A stretch of 44,419 nt of DNA from Planctomycetaceae bacterium (GTDB lineage Bacteria; Planctomycetota; Phycisphaerae; Phycisphaerales; SM1A02), in the NCBI GenBank assembly GCA_947474065.1, contig CANJHD010000014.1, positions 1-44,419 on the forward strand, written 5' to 3'. Positions 9,320 through 17,836 of the stretch are shown in pieces; position 1 is the first letter of the stretch; every line of letters starts with the position of its first letter. The translations under genes and the position numbers were made by a program. The notes under the pieces are model-generated. The model made no database searches, had not been told where the DNA came from, and saw nothing but the letters and a program-made list of their open reading frames with translations.

Positions 9320-10696
9320 ATGTCACACGATGCACTTCCAGCCATGACCGACGTACCAGCTACCTGCAATGTCCTCCTCCTTGGAACCGGCGGTCGCGAG
9401 CACGCCATCGCGTGGAAGTTGCGGCAATCACCCCGCCTCGGAACGCTCTGGGTGCAATCAGACGCCAATGCAGGCCTGGCCGCGCTGGGTCGACGCTGCG
9501 ACGCACCACTCTCGCCACGCGAGCGCTTCTTTCTGAAAAGTTGGCTTGATAAGAACGACATTCATCTGGTAGTCGTCGGTCCGGAAGGCCCGCTGTCAGA
9601 GGGAATTGTTGATGACCTTGCTGCTCCCAACCGCCGCATCTTTGGACCAACGCGCGAAGGTGCACGACTTGAATTCGATAAGTCATATGCCAAGACCGTG
9701 ATGCGACTCGCAAGCGTTCCCACCGCAGATGGCCGCAGTTTTTCCAACTATGAACAAGCACGCACCTATGTTGAGGCGCGCGATACGCCCCTCGTTATCA
9801 AGGCGTCCGGCCTCTGTGCCGGCAAGGGCGTCATTGTGTGCGAGGACCGCGAGGAAGCACTTGCAGCGCTCGCGCGCATCATGGGCAGTCGTGAGTTTGG
9901 CGATGCTGGCTCAACGGTAGTGATTGAAGAGCGACTCTCCGGTCAAGAAATTAGCGTGCTAGCTTTGGTCGACGGAAAGACGATCACAGTGCTTGATCCC
10001 TGCCAAGACCATAAGCAGGTCGGCGAGGGAGATGTCGGTCCGAACACCGGCGGCATGGGTTCGTACTGCCCGACGCCGCTGGCAACTGATGCGATCATGG
10101 AGGAAGTCAGCCGCGACGTGTTGGTATCCACCGTTGATGCACTCCGACGGGAGGGAATTGAGTTCCGAGGCGTCCTGTACGCCGGGATGATGCTCACCGC
10201 GGGCGGCCCACGGGTACTGGAATTCAACACCAGATTTGGCGATCCTGAGACCCAGCCACTGATGGCGCGCCTGCAGGGCGACTTGGTGGAAATCCTTTGG
10301 CGAACAGCTGGCGGCGAACTGGACGGCAACGAATTGTCCTTTGACCCCCGATCGGCCTGCTGCGTTGTGGTCTGCAGCGAGGGCTATCCGGGCAAGGTTC
10401 GCCCTGGTCAAGTGATCGAAGGTTTGGAGACAGCCGCAAAGGTGGCGGGTCCAGGCGAAGATGTGATCATCTTTCATGCCGGAACCGCTAAGGATCCTCA
10501 AGGAAACACCGTCACGACGGGCGGGCGAGTTGTGAGCGTCACCGCGCTCGCCGCCGATCTGCGCCGAGCGCAGGAACTGGCAAATCTTGCCGCGAGCCGA
10601 ATTCGGTTCCCGGGAGCCTTCTTTCGCCGAGATATCGGGCATCGCGTGCTAGCAGCCGCCGGGCGCAATCCGGCTAACGCTCCCGGGCGCGGCTGA
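9320..10696 (+). CDS. purD: Phosphoribosylamine--glycine ligase (GAR synthetase)
   Basis: Second step of de novo purine synthesis: joins glycine to 5-phosphoribosylamine using ATP. 458 aa, somewhat longer than the usual 420-430 because of N- and C-terminal extensions. Seen: Rossmann-like start LLLGTGGREHAIAWKL, VVGPEGPLSEGIVDDL, the ATP-grasp lid VIKASGLCAGKGVIVC, the QDHKQVGEGDVGPNTGGMG signature, and the metal-binding EFNTRFGDPETQP near residue 300. No strong Shine-Dalgarno sequence is present. The ATG at 9344 would give a more typical N-terminus and is an alternative. No other pur genes flank it; the gene stands alone between the divergent secreted-protein operon and the subtilase. Confidence 0.97.
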   Translation: MSHDALPAMTDVPATCNVLLLGTGGREHAIAWKLRQSPRLGTLWVQSDANAGLAALGRRCDAPLSPRERFFLKSWLDKNDIHLVVVGPEGPLSEGIVDDLAAPNRRIFGPTREGARLEFDKSYAKTVMRLASVPTADGRSFSNYEQARTYVEARDTPLVIKASGLCAGKGVIVCEDREEALAALARIMGSREFGDAGSTVVIEERLSGQEISVLALVDGKTITVLDPCQDHKQVGEGDVGPNTGGMGSYCPTPLATDAIMEEVSRDVLVSTVDALRREGIEFRGVLYAGMMLTAGGPRVLEFNTRFGDPETQPLMARLQGDLVEILWRTAGGELDGNELSFDPRSACCVVVCSEGYPGKVRPGQVIEGLETAAKVAGPGEDVIIFHAGTAKDPQGNTVTTGGRVVSVTALAADLRRAQELANLAASRIRFPGAFFRRDIGHRVLAAAGRNPANAPGRG

Positions 10697-10779
10697 TGTA
10701 GAAATCTAACCCGATAGGTATCGAGATTCCCTTGATCCCGCATCAGGGGGCGAGTAACTTGCGTATGGACTTTGAGAAT

Positions 10780-10806
10780 GGCCATCTAGGAGGCGCCTCC
10801 TTGGCC
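10780..10806. repeat. Inverted repeat upstream of the subtilase gene
   Basis: A perfect 14-bp palindrome AGGAGGCGCCTCCT occupies 10788-10801. It is flanked by a second inverted pair, GGCCA (10780-10784) and TGGCC (10802-10806), separated on the left by a 3-nt bulge. It lies in the 169-nt gap between purD and the subtilase, about 65 nt before the start codon. It could be an operator or a folded leader element. There is no T-tract after it, so it does not look like a normal purD terminator. Confidence 0.5.
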
Positions 10807-10865
10807 TGAGTTGTTGTCGTTACCTGAAGCCCACGCGAAGGATCGCCGGGCTGGAGACTTGACCC

Positions 10866-13800
10866 ATGCTGATTCGTCTTGCCTCAACGGCTTGCGCCGC
10901 TGGCATCGTAACTGTCCTACTCGCCGCTGCTCCGATCATGCCGGACAGGCTGGCTACCACTGGCGCCGCCGCAACTCCGTCGACGAAGGCCGGGGAGCAA
11001 GTTACTACTGCGATAGTCGGACTTCCGACCACTGCTGGTCCAGGACTTGCCCCCCGCGCAGTGCGACCAAAGCAGAACTCCGCCGACATCAAACTTCCTG
11101 AGGACCCGATCTCCGGTCGTCCGCAATGGAACGGCAAACTCGGCGTGAAGTTCCGGGACGAACTCAAGGTTCGCGCCGAGCGCATTTCCAGCACCACTGT
11201 TCGCAGCGCCAACGGTAAGCCCATTCCGGAAGTCACTGAAGTTCTCAAGGCATTTGGCGGAACGGTGCGCCAAGCATTGCGCCGCACGCCAGAAGAACTC
11301 CGCGCGTTTGAAATGCGCGCAGAACGCATCAGCAAGATGGCGCAGGCCGATTTGGCGGGCATCGTTTATGTTGATGTACAGCCAGAAAAACTCGTTGACG
11401 CGGCGCGCGCACTCAACAACCTCGACATCGTTGAATGGGTTGAAATCGAGCGGATCATGATCCCCGATGGCGGCGGCACGAACCAAGCTGAGCAAGACGG
11501 CTGCGGAGCCAATGGCCCCGGCGACGGCACTGGTATCACCAACTGCTACACCACTTCTCCCGACAGCCGCTGCTCAACTCTCGGTGGTGGTCAGGGCTGC
11601 AATGACACGGGCGCTTGCAGCGCGCCCGATGGCTCGCTTCCCGCTTGCCGTTACGGATGCAACAACACCACCTGCTGCGAAACGGTCGCTGCGCTGGTTC
11701 CTGGCTGCAATAATGTCGACGGAACTCAGGGTTGGGACGCGGTCTGCGCCACCTACGCGAACATCTTCTGCACCAGCACCATCTACGACGCAAGCCCACC
11801 GATTCAGGGCGGCGGCGGTTCTGCCGTCTCCATTCCAAGTACCTATAAGTACGACCCATGCTTCGCGATGCGCGGGCCGATCACTCCCCCGCCAGCCCCA
11901 CTCCCGAGCCAGGTCTTGGTGTACGGCATCGTTGAGACCATCACTCCAGCTCCAACCGTCACAAGCCAGCTGCTCGCATACGACACTGACCCAACAACTG
12001 GCGAGTTCATTACCGGCTCGTTGGTTCCGGTGCTCTATTTGTCCGATTCATCGAGCGATGAGGGCATCCCAGAGACGAACGTGCCACAGCAGGCGCGCCC
12101 GGACCCGAGCCTTGAAGGCGCGTACCTTGCGTTCTCAACTGGCTGCTTCGTGGAGCACACATTCGGCGGTTGCAACCAAGTGACTTGCTGCGTCTATGTG
12201 TGCCGCAAGGACCCATCATGCTGCGTCATTGAGTGGGACCAGAATTGCGTTGCCGTCGCAGAGAATTCTCCACCCGGATCCGTCCTCGGCAGACCATGTA
12301 CCACCCAATCACTTCCGACAGACGTGTTCCCTCCAGGAGGGACAACGCCTCTGCTGACTGCAGGTCGACGTCAGAATGTTGACGGCACTTTCGGAAATGC
12401 TCGCGGCTATCAGGACTACACGCTCGGCGATCCTGTCCTCGGACCATTCGACACGCTGCCCCCAACCCCGCCGCCGGCTGCTGACCTGACCTACCCCCTC
12501 AAGGCTCCGACTGTGAACGCGGAAACTGCCCCGGGAGACTTGGAGCGACGCAACACCGCCTCAAACTTGGGCACGCTTGCTGTCATCAACTCCGGGTACC
12601 GCGGCGGCGGTCTTGACCTGCCCGCCTACGAGGTTCTCCTGTCTGAACTTGGCATCAACCCGACACAGAATGGACGCGGTCAAGGCGTAGAAGTTGCCGT
12701 CATTGAACACGCGGCCTACGTCAACCACGAAGACCTCATCAATGTGGTCGTTCCTGAGCCAAACCAAACTCAGGTCTTGGTGATTTCCCCGCCGCTTGAC
12801 CCCAATCACGGCACCGCTGTCTTGGGAATCATTGGTGCAGAGCGAAACAGCATCGGTATCACCGGCATTGCCGATGGCGCCGACCTCAGCTTCTACCCCA
12901 TCGTGAGCCGCGAGGAAGGTTCACGCATTGAGAATGCCTACACCAACGCGATCATCGCGCTTGAAGAAGGCGACGTCATCAACATGTCGATCGGCTCTGG
13001 CGGCGGTAACACCGTTGTTGCAAGCCCGATGATGTTCGACCTCGTCACCACGGCAACCAACGCAGGCATCACCACCGTGATCTCTGCCGGAAACGATGCT
13101 CTTCCAGTCATCACCTCACCAGGCGGGGCCGGCGGCGACTCTGGAGCAGTAGTCGTGGGCGCCTGCTGGCCCGGATTCCAGGTGGGTCAGTTGTCCACCG
13201 ATGTGTCGATTCCTGGACCATTCCCAGGCAACGGTTACTGCCGCCTGAACTTCTCTAACTTCACTAGTTCTGAGAACAACACTGGCAATGTCGATCTCTC
13301 TGGATGGGGAACGGGTGTCACTAGCACGGGCTACGGTGATCTGTTCAACGGCACCAACACTTCGGACGATCCGCTCCAAGTCAACCGCTTGCGCAGTTAC
13401 ACATCCGTATTCAACGGAACCAGTTCTGCAGCTCCGATCATTTCTGGATGGTGCGCTCGACTGCAGAGCTTCTCCATCGCATGGTTCAGTGCTCCATTGC
13501 CACCACGGGTACTCCGCAATGCAATCAGTACTCAGGCCAATATCCACCAGCAATGCGGCATCGACTATGCATCGCCGCAGATGCCTGGATATCCGGAGTC
13601 TGGCTCGCCGAATGTTGGCGACATCGATCTGCAAGTCAACGGTGCGATCGTTGCTCCGATAGGCGGATTCCCGCGCGCAACCAATACTGTTTCATGGATT
13701 GTCGCGAACACCTTTGGCGGAACGCCAGTGCTCTACGACATCATCTGTGGCACTTACGAGAACGGTTCCAATTTCTCACTCCGCCAGATCGACGGCAATG

Positions 13801-14258
13801 CATTGCGCATCGGCGCCTTGCGCCGCCGAGCAGGTTCGAGGGGGCATGGATTTGGACCTGATCTCTTCTATCCGCTCGGTGGCGGCACCACTGACTTGCA
13901 GTTGAAGGTTAATTCGATCACCTCGACTCAGAACGTCACGACGATCGGCTTGGCGACGAACTCCAGTGTGTCATGGAACATGCCAGTTCTCGAGGTCGTC
14001 TACTTCTATAACCATCGCTTGAATCGTTGGATGGCTGCCGGTAGCGCATCACTCTCTCCAGTGGGTGGCGGTGGCGCATTTACTATCCCCGGAAGCGTCA
14101 ATGATTACATCCTGTCAACATCTACCGGTGGATCGACAGCGTATGCGCGCGTCTACACCTGCGGTCTGACAAGCTCCGGATACAGCGTTCTGCATGACCT
14201 CTTGGGATTCGTAATCGCCGTTGACATCTTCAATCCGGGCGGGGGCTTAGGTCCGTAA
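10866..14258 (+). CDS. Large secreted subtilisin-like (S8) protease with Cys-rich inserts
   Basis: 1130-aa exported protein. Residues 1 to about 25 are a signal-like segment. An inhibitor/propeptide-like region (about 60-205) precedes two Cys-rich modules, about 211-303 and 425-478; the second reads CC-x3-C-x2-DP-x-CC-x4-WD-x2-C, a pattern known from planctomycete extracellular proteins. The S8 catalytic domain spans about 605-890: His in NHGTAVLG (H648), oxyanion Asn in SAGND (N743) and Ser in NGTSSAAP (S853) are present. The position of the catalytic Asp (VAVID in relatives) reads VAVIEH, so it is Glu (E614), with the usual downstream H-x-DL conserved. A C-terminal beta-rich region (about 890-1130) has no recognised domain. 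An 11-bp-stem terminator follows 35 nt after the stop. Protease fold is near certain; activity is uncertain because of the Glu. Confidence 0.93.
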   Translation: MLIRLASTACAAGIVTVLLAAAPIMPDRLATTGAAATPSTKAGEQVTTAIVGLPTTAGPGLAPRAVRPKQNSADIKLPEDPISGRPQWNGKLGVKFRDELKVRAERISSTTVRSANGKPIPEVTEVLKAFGGTVRQALRRTPEELRAFEMRAERISKMAQADLAGIVYVDVQPEKLVDAARALNNLDIVEWVEIERIMIPDGGGTNQAEQDGCGANGPGDGTGITNCYTTSPDSRCSTLGGGQGCNDTGACSAPDGSLPACRYGCNNTTCCETVAALVPGCNNVDGTQGWDAVCATYANIFCTSTIYDASPPIQGGGGSAVSIPSTYKYDPCFAMRGPITPPPAPLPSQVLVYGIVETITPAPTVTSQLLAYDTDPTTGEFITGSLVPVLYLSDSSSDEGIPETNVPQQARPDPSLEGAYLAFSTGCFVEHTFGGCNQVTCCVYVCRKDPSCCVIEWDQNCVAVAENSPPGSVLGRPCTTQSLPTDVFPPGGTTPLLTAGRRQNVDGTFGNARGYQDYTLGDPVLGPFDTLPPTPPPAADLTYPLKAPTVNAETAPGDLERRNTASNLGTLAVINSGYRGGGLDLPAYEVLLSELGINPTQNGRGQGVEVAVIEHAAYVNHEDLINVVVPEPNQTQVLVISPPLDPNHGTAVLGIIGAERNSIGITGIADGADLSFYPIVSREEGSRIENAYTNAIIALEEGDVINMSIGSGGGNTVVASPMMFDLVTTATNAGITTVISAGNDALPVITSPGGAGGDSGAVVVGACWPGFQVGQLSTDVSIPGPFPGNGYCRLNFSNFTSSENNTGNVDLSGWGTGVTSTGYGDLFNGTNTSDDPLQVNRLRSYTSVFNGTSSAAPIISGWCARLQSFSIAWFSAPLPPRVLRNAISTQANIHQQCGIDYASPQMPGYPESGSPNVGDIDLQVNGAIVAPIGGFPRATNTVSWIVANTFGGTPVLYDIICGTYENGSNFSLRQIDGNALRIGALRRRAGSRGHGFGPDLFYPLGGGTTDLQLKVNSITSTQNVTTIGLATNSSVSWNMPVLEVVYFYNHRLNRWMAAGSASLSPVGGGGAFTIPGSVNDYILSTSTGGSTAYARVYTCGLTSSGYSVLHDLLGFVIAVDIFNPGGGLGP

Positions 14259-14293
14259 GTTGCACTTTCGCTAGTAACTGACGCTCTACACTT

Positions 14294-14325
14294 AGCCCCC
14301 GACCGATTGGTCGGGGGCTTTCTTT
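14294..14325 (+). terminator. Rho-independent terminator after the subtilase
   Basis: A perfect 11-bp stem (AGCCCCCGACC at 14294-14304 with its complement at 14309-14319), a GATT tetraloop and a TTTCTTT tail. It sits 35 nt after the subtilase stop codon. Confidence 0.95.
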
Positions 14326-14461
14326 GATGAATTCCCTGCCGAACAGTCCTTGGCGCGCATACATTTCTTCTAGTGACTTTCTGTCCCGCACAAGACCAAG
14401 CCTGCAACAGTGACGCCTCTCAGCGACGTGGGGACACTGCTCGCCGTAGTGATCCGCAAAG

Positions 14462-14914
14462 ATGACGATCGCCCCTCCTCATCCAACGACCCATCGACCG
14501 TTCCGCGATGCGGATGTAGCAGGGCTAGAGATTGCATGGACTATCAGCACTGAATCCCTCGACGGGCGCCAGTCCTACAGCTCTGCGGTTCTGCACATTG
14601 AATGCACTTGGGCGCATGATCGCACTCAATCGAAACGAGATGCCGCGGTGGAATTCGTGGCGACTATTGATCGCGCTGGCGCATTGACACGCATATCGAT
14701 TCCGCCCGCCACGCGAGTGGCAGTGGATCGCAACGATCGGTGGACACATATTGCCATCACCGGCAGCGAAGGCTCTCTGCTTCTGACCGCGAGTTTCGAA
14801 CGGGGGCGCTTGGCGTATTGCACTTCCGCGGCACCCGAATTAGCGAGCCTGCGAGGGGGTACCTACGACGCGCCCACGGGCATCCTTGAACTCTATGACG
14901 CGCAGTTGCCGTGA
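14462..14914 (+). CDS. Hypothetical protein (150 aa)
   Basis: Not recognised. A 150-aa soluble protein with no signal peptide, membrane segment or Cys motif. The middle (about 25-130) alternates hydrophobic and polar residues in short runs such as VLHIECTW, EFVATIDRAG and WTHIAITG, which suggests a beta-sheet-rich fold. It stands alone between the subtilase terminator (137 nt upstream) and the promoter of tRNA-Ser. It is the only plausible coding frame in this stretch and has codon use like its neighbours, but no Shine-Dalgarno sequence is evident, so it could be a chance frame. Confidence 0.5.
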   Translation: MTIAPPHPTTHRPFRDADVAGLEIAWTISTESLDGRQSYSSAVLHIECTWAHDRTQSKRDAAVEFVATIDRAGALTRISIPPATRVAVDRNDRWTHIAITGSEGSLLLTASFERGRLAYCTSAAPELASLRGGTYDAPTGILELYDAQLP

Positions 14915-14922
14915 GACACTGA

Positions 14923-14952
14923 TTGGCAACGCCCGAAACTCTCTGCTAGACT
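14923..14952 (+). promoter_or_regulatory. Sigma-70-type promoter of tRNA-Ser(GCT)
   Basis: TTGGCA at 14923-14928, an 18-nt spacer, and TAGACT at 14947-14952. Transcription would start near 14959, a few bases before the tRNA 5' end at 14967. Confidence 0.65.
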
Positions 14953-14966
14953 TCTTTCCTCACCCT

Positions 14967-15058
14967 GGACGGGTGGCCGAGTGGCTGAAGGCGCTGGTTT
15001 GCTAAACCGGTTTACGGGGTATTACTCCGTAACGCGGGTTCGAATCCCGCCCCGTCCT
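14967..15058 (+). tRNA. tRNA-Ser (anticodon GCT)
   Basis: Complete cloverleaf decoding AGC/AGU. Acceptor stem GGACGGG (14967-14973) pairs with CCCGTCC (15051-15057). The D-arm contains GCCGAGTGGC, and the anticodon stem CTGGT/ACCGG closes the loop TTGCTAA (anticodon GCT). A long variable arm (TTACGG pairing with CCGTAA) is diagnostic of class II Ser/Leu tRNAs. The T-arm is GCGGG-TTCGAAT-CCCGC. The discriminator base at 15058 is T rather than the G73 normally seen in bacterial tRNA-Ser. CCA is not encoded. A promoter lies just upstream and a hairpin just downstream. Confidence 0.96.
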
Positions 15059-15069
15059 CTTTCACGTCT

Positions 15070-15103
15070 GCGGCCCGGCTTCACGCTGGGCCGCGACCGT
15101 TTC
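15070..15103 (+). terminator. Probable terminator after tRNA-Ser(GCT)
   Basis: A 10-bp hairpin GCGGCCCGGC (15070-15079) with GCTGGGCCGC (15085-15094), including one G-U pair, around a 5-nt loop. A weak T-tract (CCGTTTC) follows. It is 11 nt after the tRNA and 40 nt before the DedA-family gene. Confidence 0.55.
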
Positions 15104-15142
15104 TAGAACGCCCAACGAGGCTCACTCCGCCGCTCTCTCCAC

Positions 15143-15847
15143 ATGGATCCCTTCCTTCATGATCTCTGGCAGTTGGTCTCGCAACCGGGCGCCTTACGCG
15201 AGAATCTGGCTCAGATCGTGGAGACGCTCGGTGCTGGTCTCACCTACGCCATGCTTGGCCTAGTTGTGTTCGCCGAGACGGGCTTGGTGGTGACACCGTT
15301 CCTGCCCGGCGACAGCCTTCTCTTTGCCACGGGCGCGGTCTGCGCCACCGTTGCTAGCGTGGCACAACAGAGCGGCACAGCACCCACCGTGCGGATCGAG
15401 ATCATGGCCGCTGTCCTCTTTGCGGCAGCGGTCTTAGGGGACGGGGTCAATTACCACATTGGTCGCGCCATCGGCCCAGTGGCATTCAGCGGTCGACTAC
15501 GGTGGCTGCGCCGCGAGCACCTTGAACGCACCCACGCCTTCTTTGAGAAGCACGGTGGGCGCGCGGTGGTGATTGCTCGCTTCGTACCGATCGTGCGAAC
15601 CTTCGCGCCGTTCGTTGCGGGAATTGGCGCAATGACATATCTGAAATTCCTGGTCTACAACGTGCTCGGTGCCGCGCTGTGGGTGGGGGTTCTGCTGACT
15701 GCTGGCTACACACTTGGCGGCCTCGAATGGGTGCAGCGCCACTTTGAAAAAGTGGTCATTGGAATCGTCATAGCGAGCGTGCTGCCCATCATTTGGGAGT
15801 GGTTGAAGGCGCGCAATATCCGTCGTGCGACTGCAGCAGGCCGTTGA
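15143..15847 (+). CDS. DedA-family inner-membrane protein
   Basis: 234-aa polytopic protein of the DedA/VTT (SNARE-associated) superfamily. Characterised members flip or recycle lipid carriers such as undecaprenyl phosphate or phosphatidylethanolamine and support proton-motive-force homeostasis. Seen: the re-entrant-loop motif ETGLVVTPFLPGDSLLF near residue 45-62, a GDGVNYHIGR loop about 98-107, and the second conserved block FFEKHGGRAVVIARFVPIVR followed by TFAPFVAGIGAM (about 134-165). All the conserved acidic and arginine residues of the family are there. About five hydrophobic segments are visible. Close to E. coli DedA in motif wording. Its stop is 52 nt before the sucC start, so co-transcription is possible. 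Confidence 0.94.
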   Translation: MDPFLHDLWQLVSQPGALRENLAQIVETLGAGLTYAMLGLVVFAETGLVVTPFLPGDSLLFATGAVCATVASVAQQSGTAPTVRIEIMAAVLFAAAVLGDGVNYHIGRAIGPVAFSGRLRWLRREHLERTHAFFEKHGGRAVVIARFVPIVRTFAPFVAGIGAMTYLKFLVYNVLGAALWVGVLLTAGYTLGGLEWVQRHFEKVVIGIVIASVLPIIWEWLKARNIRRATAAGR

Positions 15848-15899
15848 TCCCGTACACTTTGACGCTCGGCACCCCGCCGGGATGGAAGGCACACAACCC

Positions 15900-17096
15900 A
15901 TGAAGATCCACGAATATCAGGCACGCCAGCTCCTCGCAGACTTTGGAATTCCCGTCCCACCAGGACGCATGGTGGAGACCGTGGCAGATGCCGCGGCTGA
16001 GGCACGCGCGCTGTTTGCATCCGGCGTGGGCATCGTGGTCGTCAAGGCGCAGGTCCATGCGGGCGGGCGCGGCAAGGCTGGATTCGTCAAGGTCTGCAAG
16101 ACCGCCGAAGAAGCAGAGGCCGCTGCCAAGTTCATGCTGTCGAACCGCATGGTGAGCCCACAGACTCCGGCCGAAGGGCTTGAAGTTAAGCGCATCTTGG
16201 TGGCTGCTGGCGTTGACATTGCCAAGGAGTACTACTTGGCAATCGTCATGGACCGCACGCGCCGCACGAATACGTTGATCGCCAGCGCCGAGGGCGGCGT
16301 TGAGATCGAACACATTGCCGAGACGCGGCCCGATGCCATCATCAAGGTGGCCCTTGATCCGCTGACCGGACTTGCTGCATTCCAGGCGCGCCAGACTGCA
16401 TTCAACTTGGGCTTCAAGGGCAAGCAGGTGGCGCAAGCCGCTGACGCGATGATGAAACTTGCCGCGCTCTACCTCGCCAAGGATGCGACACTTGCCGAGA
16501 TCAACCCGCTCGTGGTGACACCCGCAAGCGCCGCGTATCCCGATGGCCAAGTGATCGCCATCGACGCCAAGTTCAACTTTGATGACAACGCCCTCTTTCG
16601 TCACCCCGACCTACGCACCATGTTCGACCCCACCGAGGAGAACGCTTCGGAAATGCGCGCTCGGGAGTTTGAACTGAACTTCGTGGCTCTCGATGGCAAC
16701 ATCGGCTGCCTCGTGAACGGCGCGGGCTTGGCGATGAGCACCATGGACATCATCAAACTGCATGGCGGTGACCCAGCCAACTTCCTCGATGTTGGCGGCG
16801 GCGCAACTGAAGAGGCCATCACTGAGGCATTCCGGATCATCCTCTCTGATGCTGCAGTTAAGGGCGTCTTGGTGAACATCTTCGGAGGCATCATGCAGTG
16901 CGACCGCGTTGCCCGCGCGATCGTTGCCGCCGCAAAGAATGTTGGTTTCAAGGTCCCGCTTGTGGTGCGCCTCGAAGGAACCAATGTCGCAGAGGCTCGC
17001 ATGATTCTTGACGCTGCTCGCGCCGAACTTCCAACTATGCAATCGGCCACTGACCTTGCCGATGCCGCACGCAAAGTCTGCGCCGCGGTTGCCTGA
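15900..17096 (+). CDS. sucC: Succinate--CoA ligase, beta subunit
   Basis: TCA-cycle enzyme subunit that binds nucleotide and, with the alpha subunit SucD, interconverts succinyl-CoA and succinate with substrate-level phosphorylation. The ATG at 15900 starts the canonical [12 protein letters not shown]; an in-frame upstream stretch from 15825 overlaps the previous gene and is not used. 398 aa, normal length. Seen: ATP-grasp Lys/Gly region [26 protein letters not shown], and the C-terminal domain signatures [28 protein letters not shown] and [13 protein letters not shown]. Unusually, the gene that follows 17 nt later is an HAD phosphatase, not sucD; no alpha subunit is in the window. Confidence 0.96.
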   Translation: MKIHEYQARQLLADFGIPVPPGRMVETVADAAAEARALFASGVGIVVVKAQVHAGGRGKAGFVKVCKTAEEAEAAAKFMLSNRMVSPQTPAEGLEVKRILVAAGVDIAKEYYLAIVMDRTRRTNTLIASAEGGVEIEHIAETRPDAIIKVALDPLTGLAAFQARQTAFNLGFKGKQVAQAADAMMKLAALYLAKDATLAEINPLVVTPASAAYPDGQVIAIDAKFNFDDNALFRHPDLRTMFDPTEENASEMRAREFELNFVALDGNIGCLVNGAGLAMSTMDIIKLHGGDPANFLDVGGGATEEAITEAFRIILSDAAVKGVLVNIFGGIMQCDRVARAIVAAAKNVGFKVPLVVRLEGTNVAEARMILDAARAELPTMQSATDLADAARKVCAAVA

Positions 17097-17113
17097 CCGC
17101 CACCCTACCCCAC

Positions 17114-17800
17114 ATGCTGGTCCTCTTTGATATCGACGGCACCATGCTCCACTCATTGAGTGCGGGCGTGCATGCCATGACCTCCACGCTGCGTGACCTG
17201 CACGGTATTGACCCGGACTTCTCTCAGATTGAGATCCACGGTCGGCTCGATACGCTCATCTGGCGCGATTTGGCGCGCGTGCACGGCTACCCCACTGACG
17301 CTGCCTCGCACGCAATGTTCAAGCGCAGTTACGGCGAGCATCTTGAACGTCGACTTGCCACCAACAACACGGTGGAACGATTTCATGGAGCCAAAGAACT
17401 CGTCGATGCAACCCGCGCTGTTGATGGGCTCACCATCGGGCTCCTCACTGGAAACTACGAATTCACTGGCAATCTGAAGGTTCGCCATGCGGGGATCGAT
17501 CCGACGCACTTCGTAATCAATGCGTGGGGCGACGACGGTCCAGATCGCCGCAGTTTGGTGCCAGTTGCCATGCGTCGCTACGCCGAGCATCACGGCCGAC
17601 CGGTGGCTCCACAGGATGTCATCATCATTGGCGACACGCCCGCTGATGTCGATTGCGCGCATGCATCCGGTGCGCGCGTGATTGCCGTTGCAACTGGACA
17701 CTTTGATGTTGATTCGCTGCGCGCGGCGGGGGCAGACCTTGCAGTCCACGACCTCACTGACACGAATATGTTGCTTCGCTGGATCACTACGAAGGCGTGA
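17114..17800 (+). CDS. HAD-superfamily hydrolase (phosphoglycolate-phosphatase-like)
   Basis: 228-aa haloacid-dehalogenase-type phosphatase. Motif I is FDIDGT with nucleophile D6 and acid/base D8. Motif II is T112 in LLTGN. A candidate motif III Lys is K122 (NLKVRH), and motif IV is IIIGDTPADVD (D174, D178). The helical cap lies between motifs I and II (about 15-95), as in subfamily I enzymes such as Gph and PgmB. Substrate is unknown. It starts 17 nt after sucC and is likely co-transcribed; it converges on the 248-aa unknown gene. Confidence 0.9.
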   Translation: MLVLFDIDGTMLHSLSAGVHAMTSTLRDLHGIDPDFSQIEIHGRLDTLIWRDLARVHGYPTDAASHAMFKRSYGEHLERRLATNNTVERFHGAKELVDATRAVDGLTIGLLTGNYEFTGNLKVRHAGIDPTHFVINAWGDDGPDRRSLVPVAMRRYAEHHGRPVAPQDVIIIGDTPADVDCAHASGARVIAVATGHFDVDSLRAAGADLAVHDLTDTNMLLRWITTKA

Positions 17801-17836
17801 CCAACCCACGGGGCCCGGCAGTGTCGACCAATCGAA

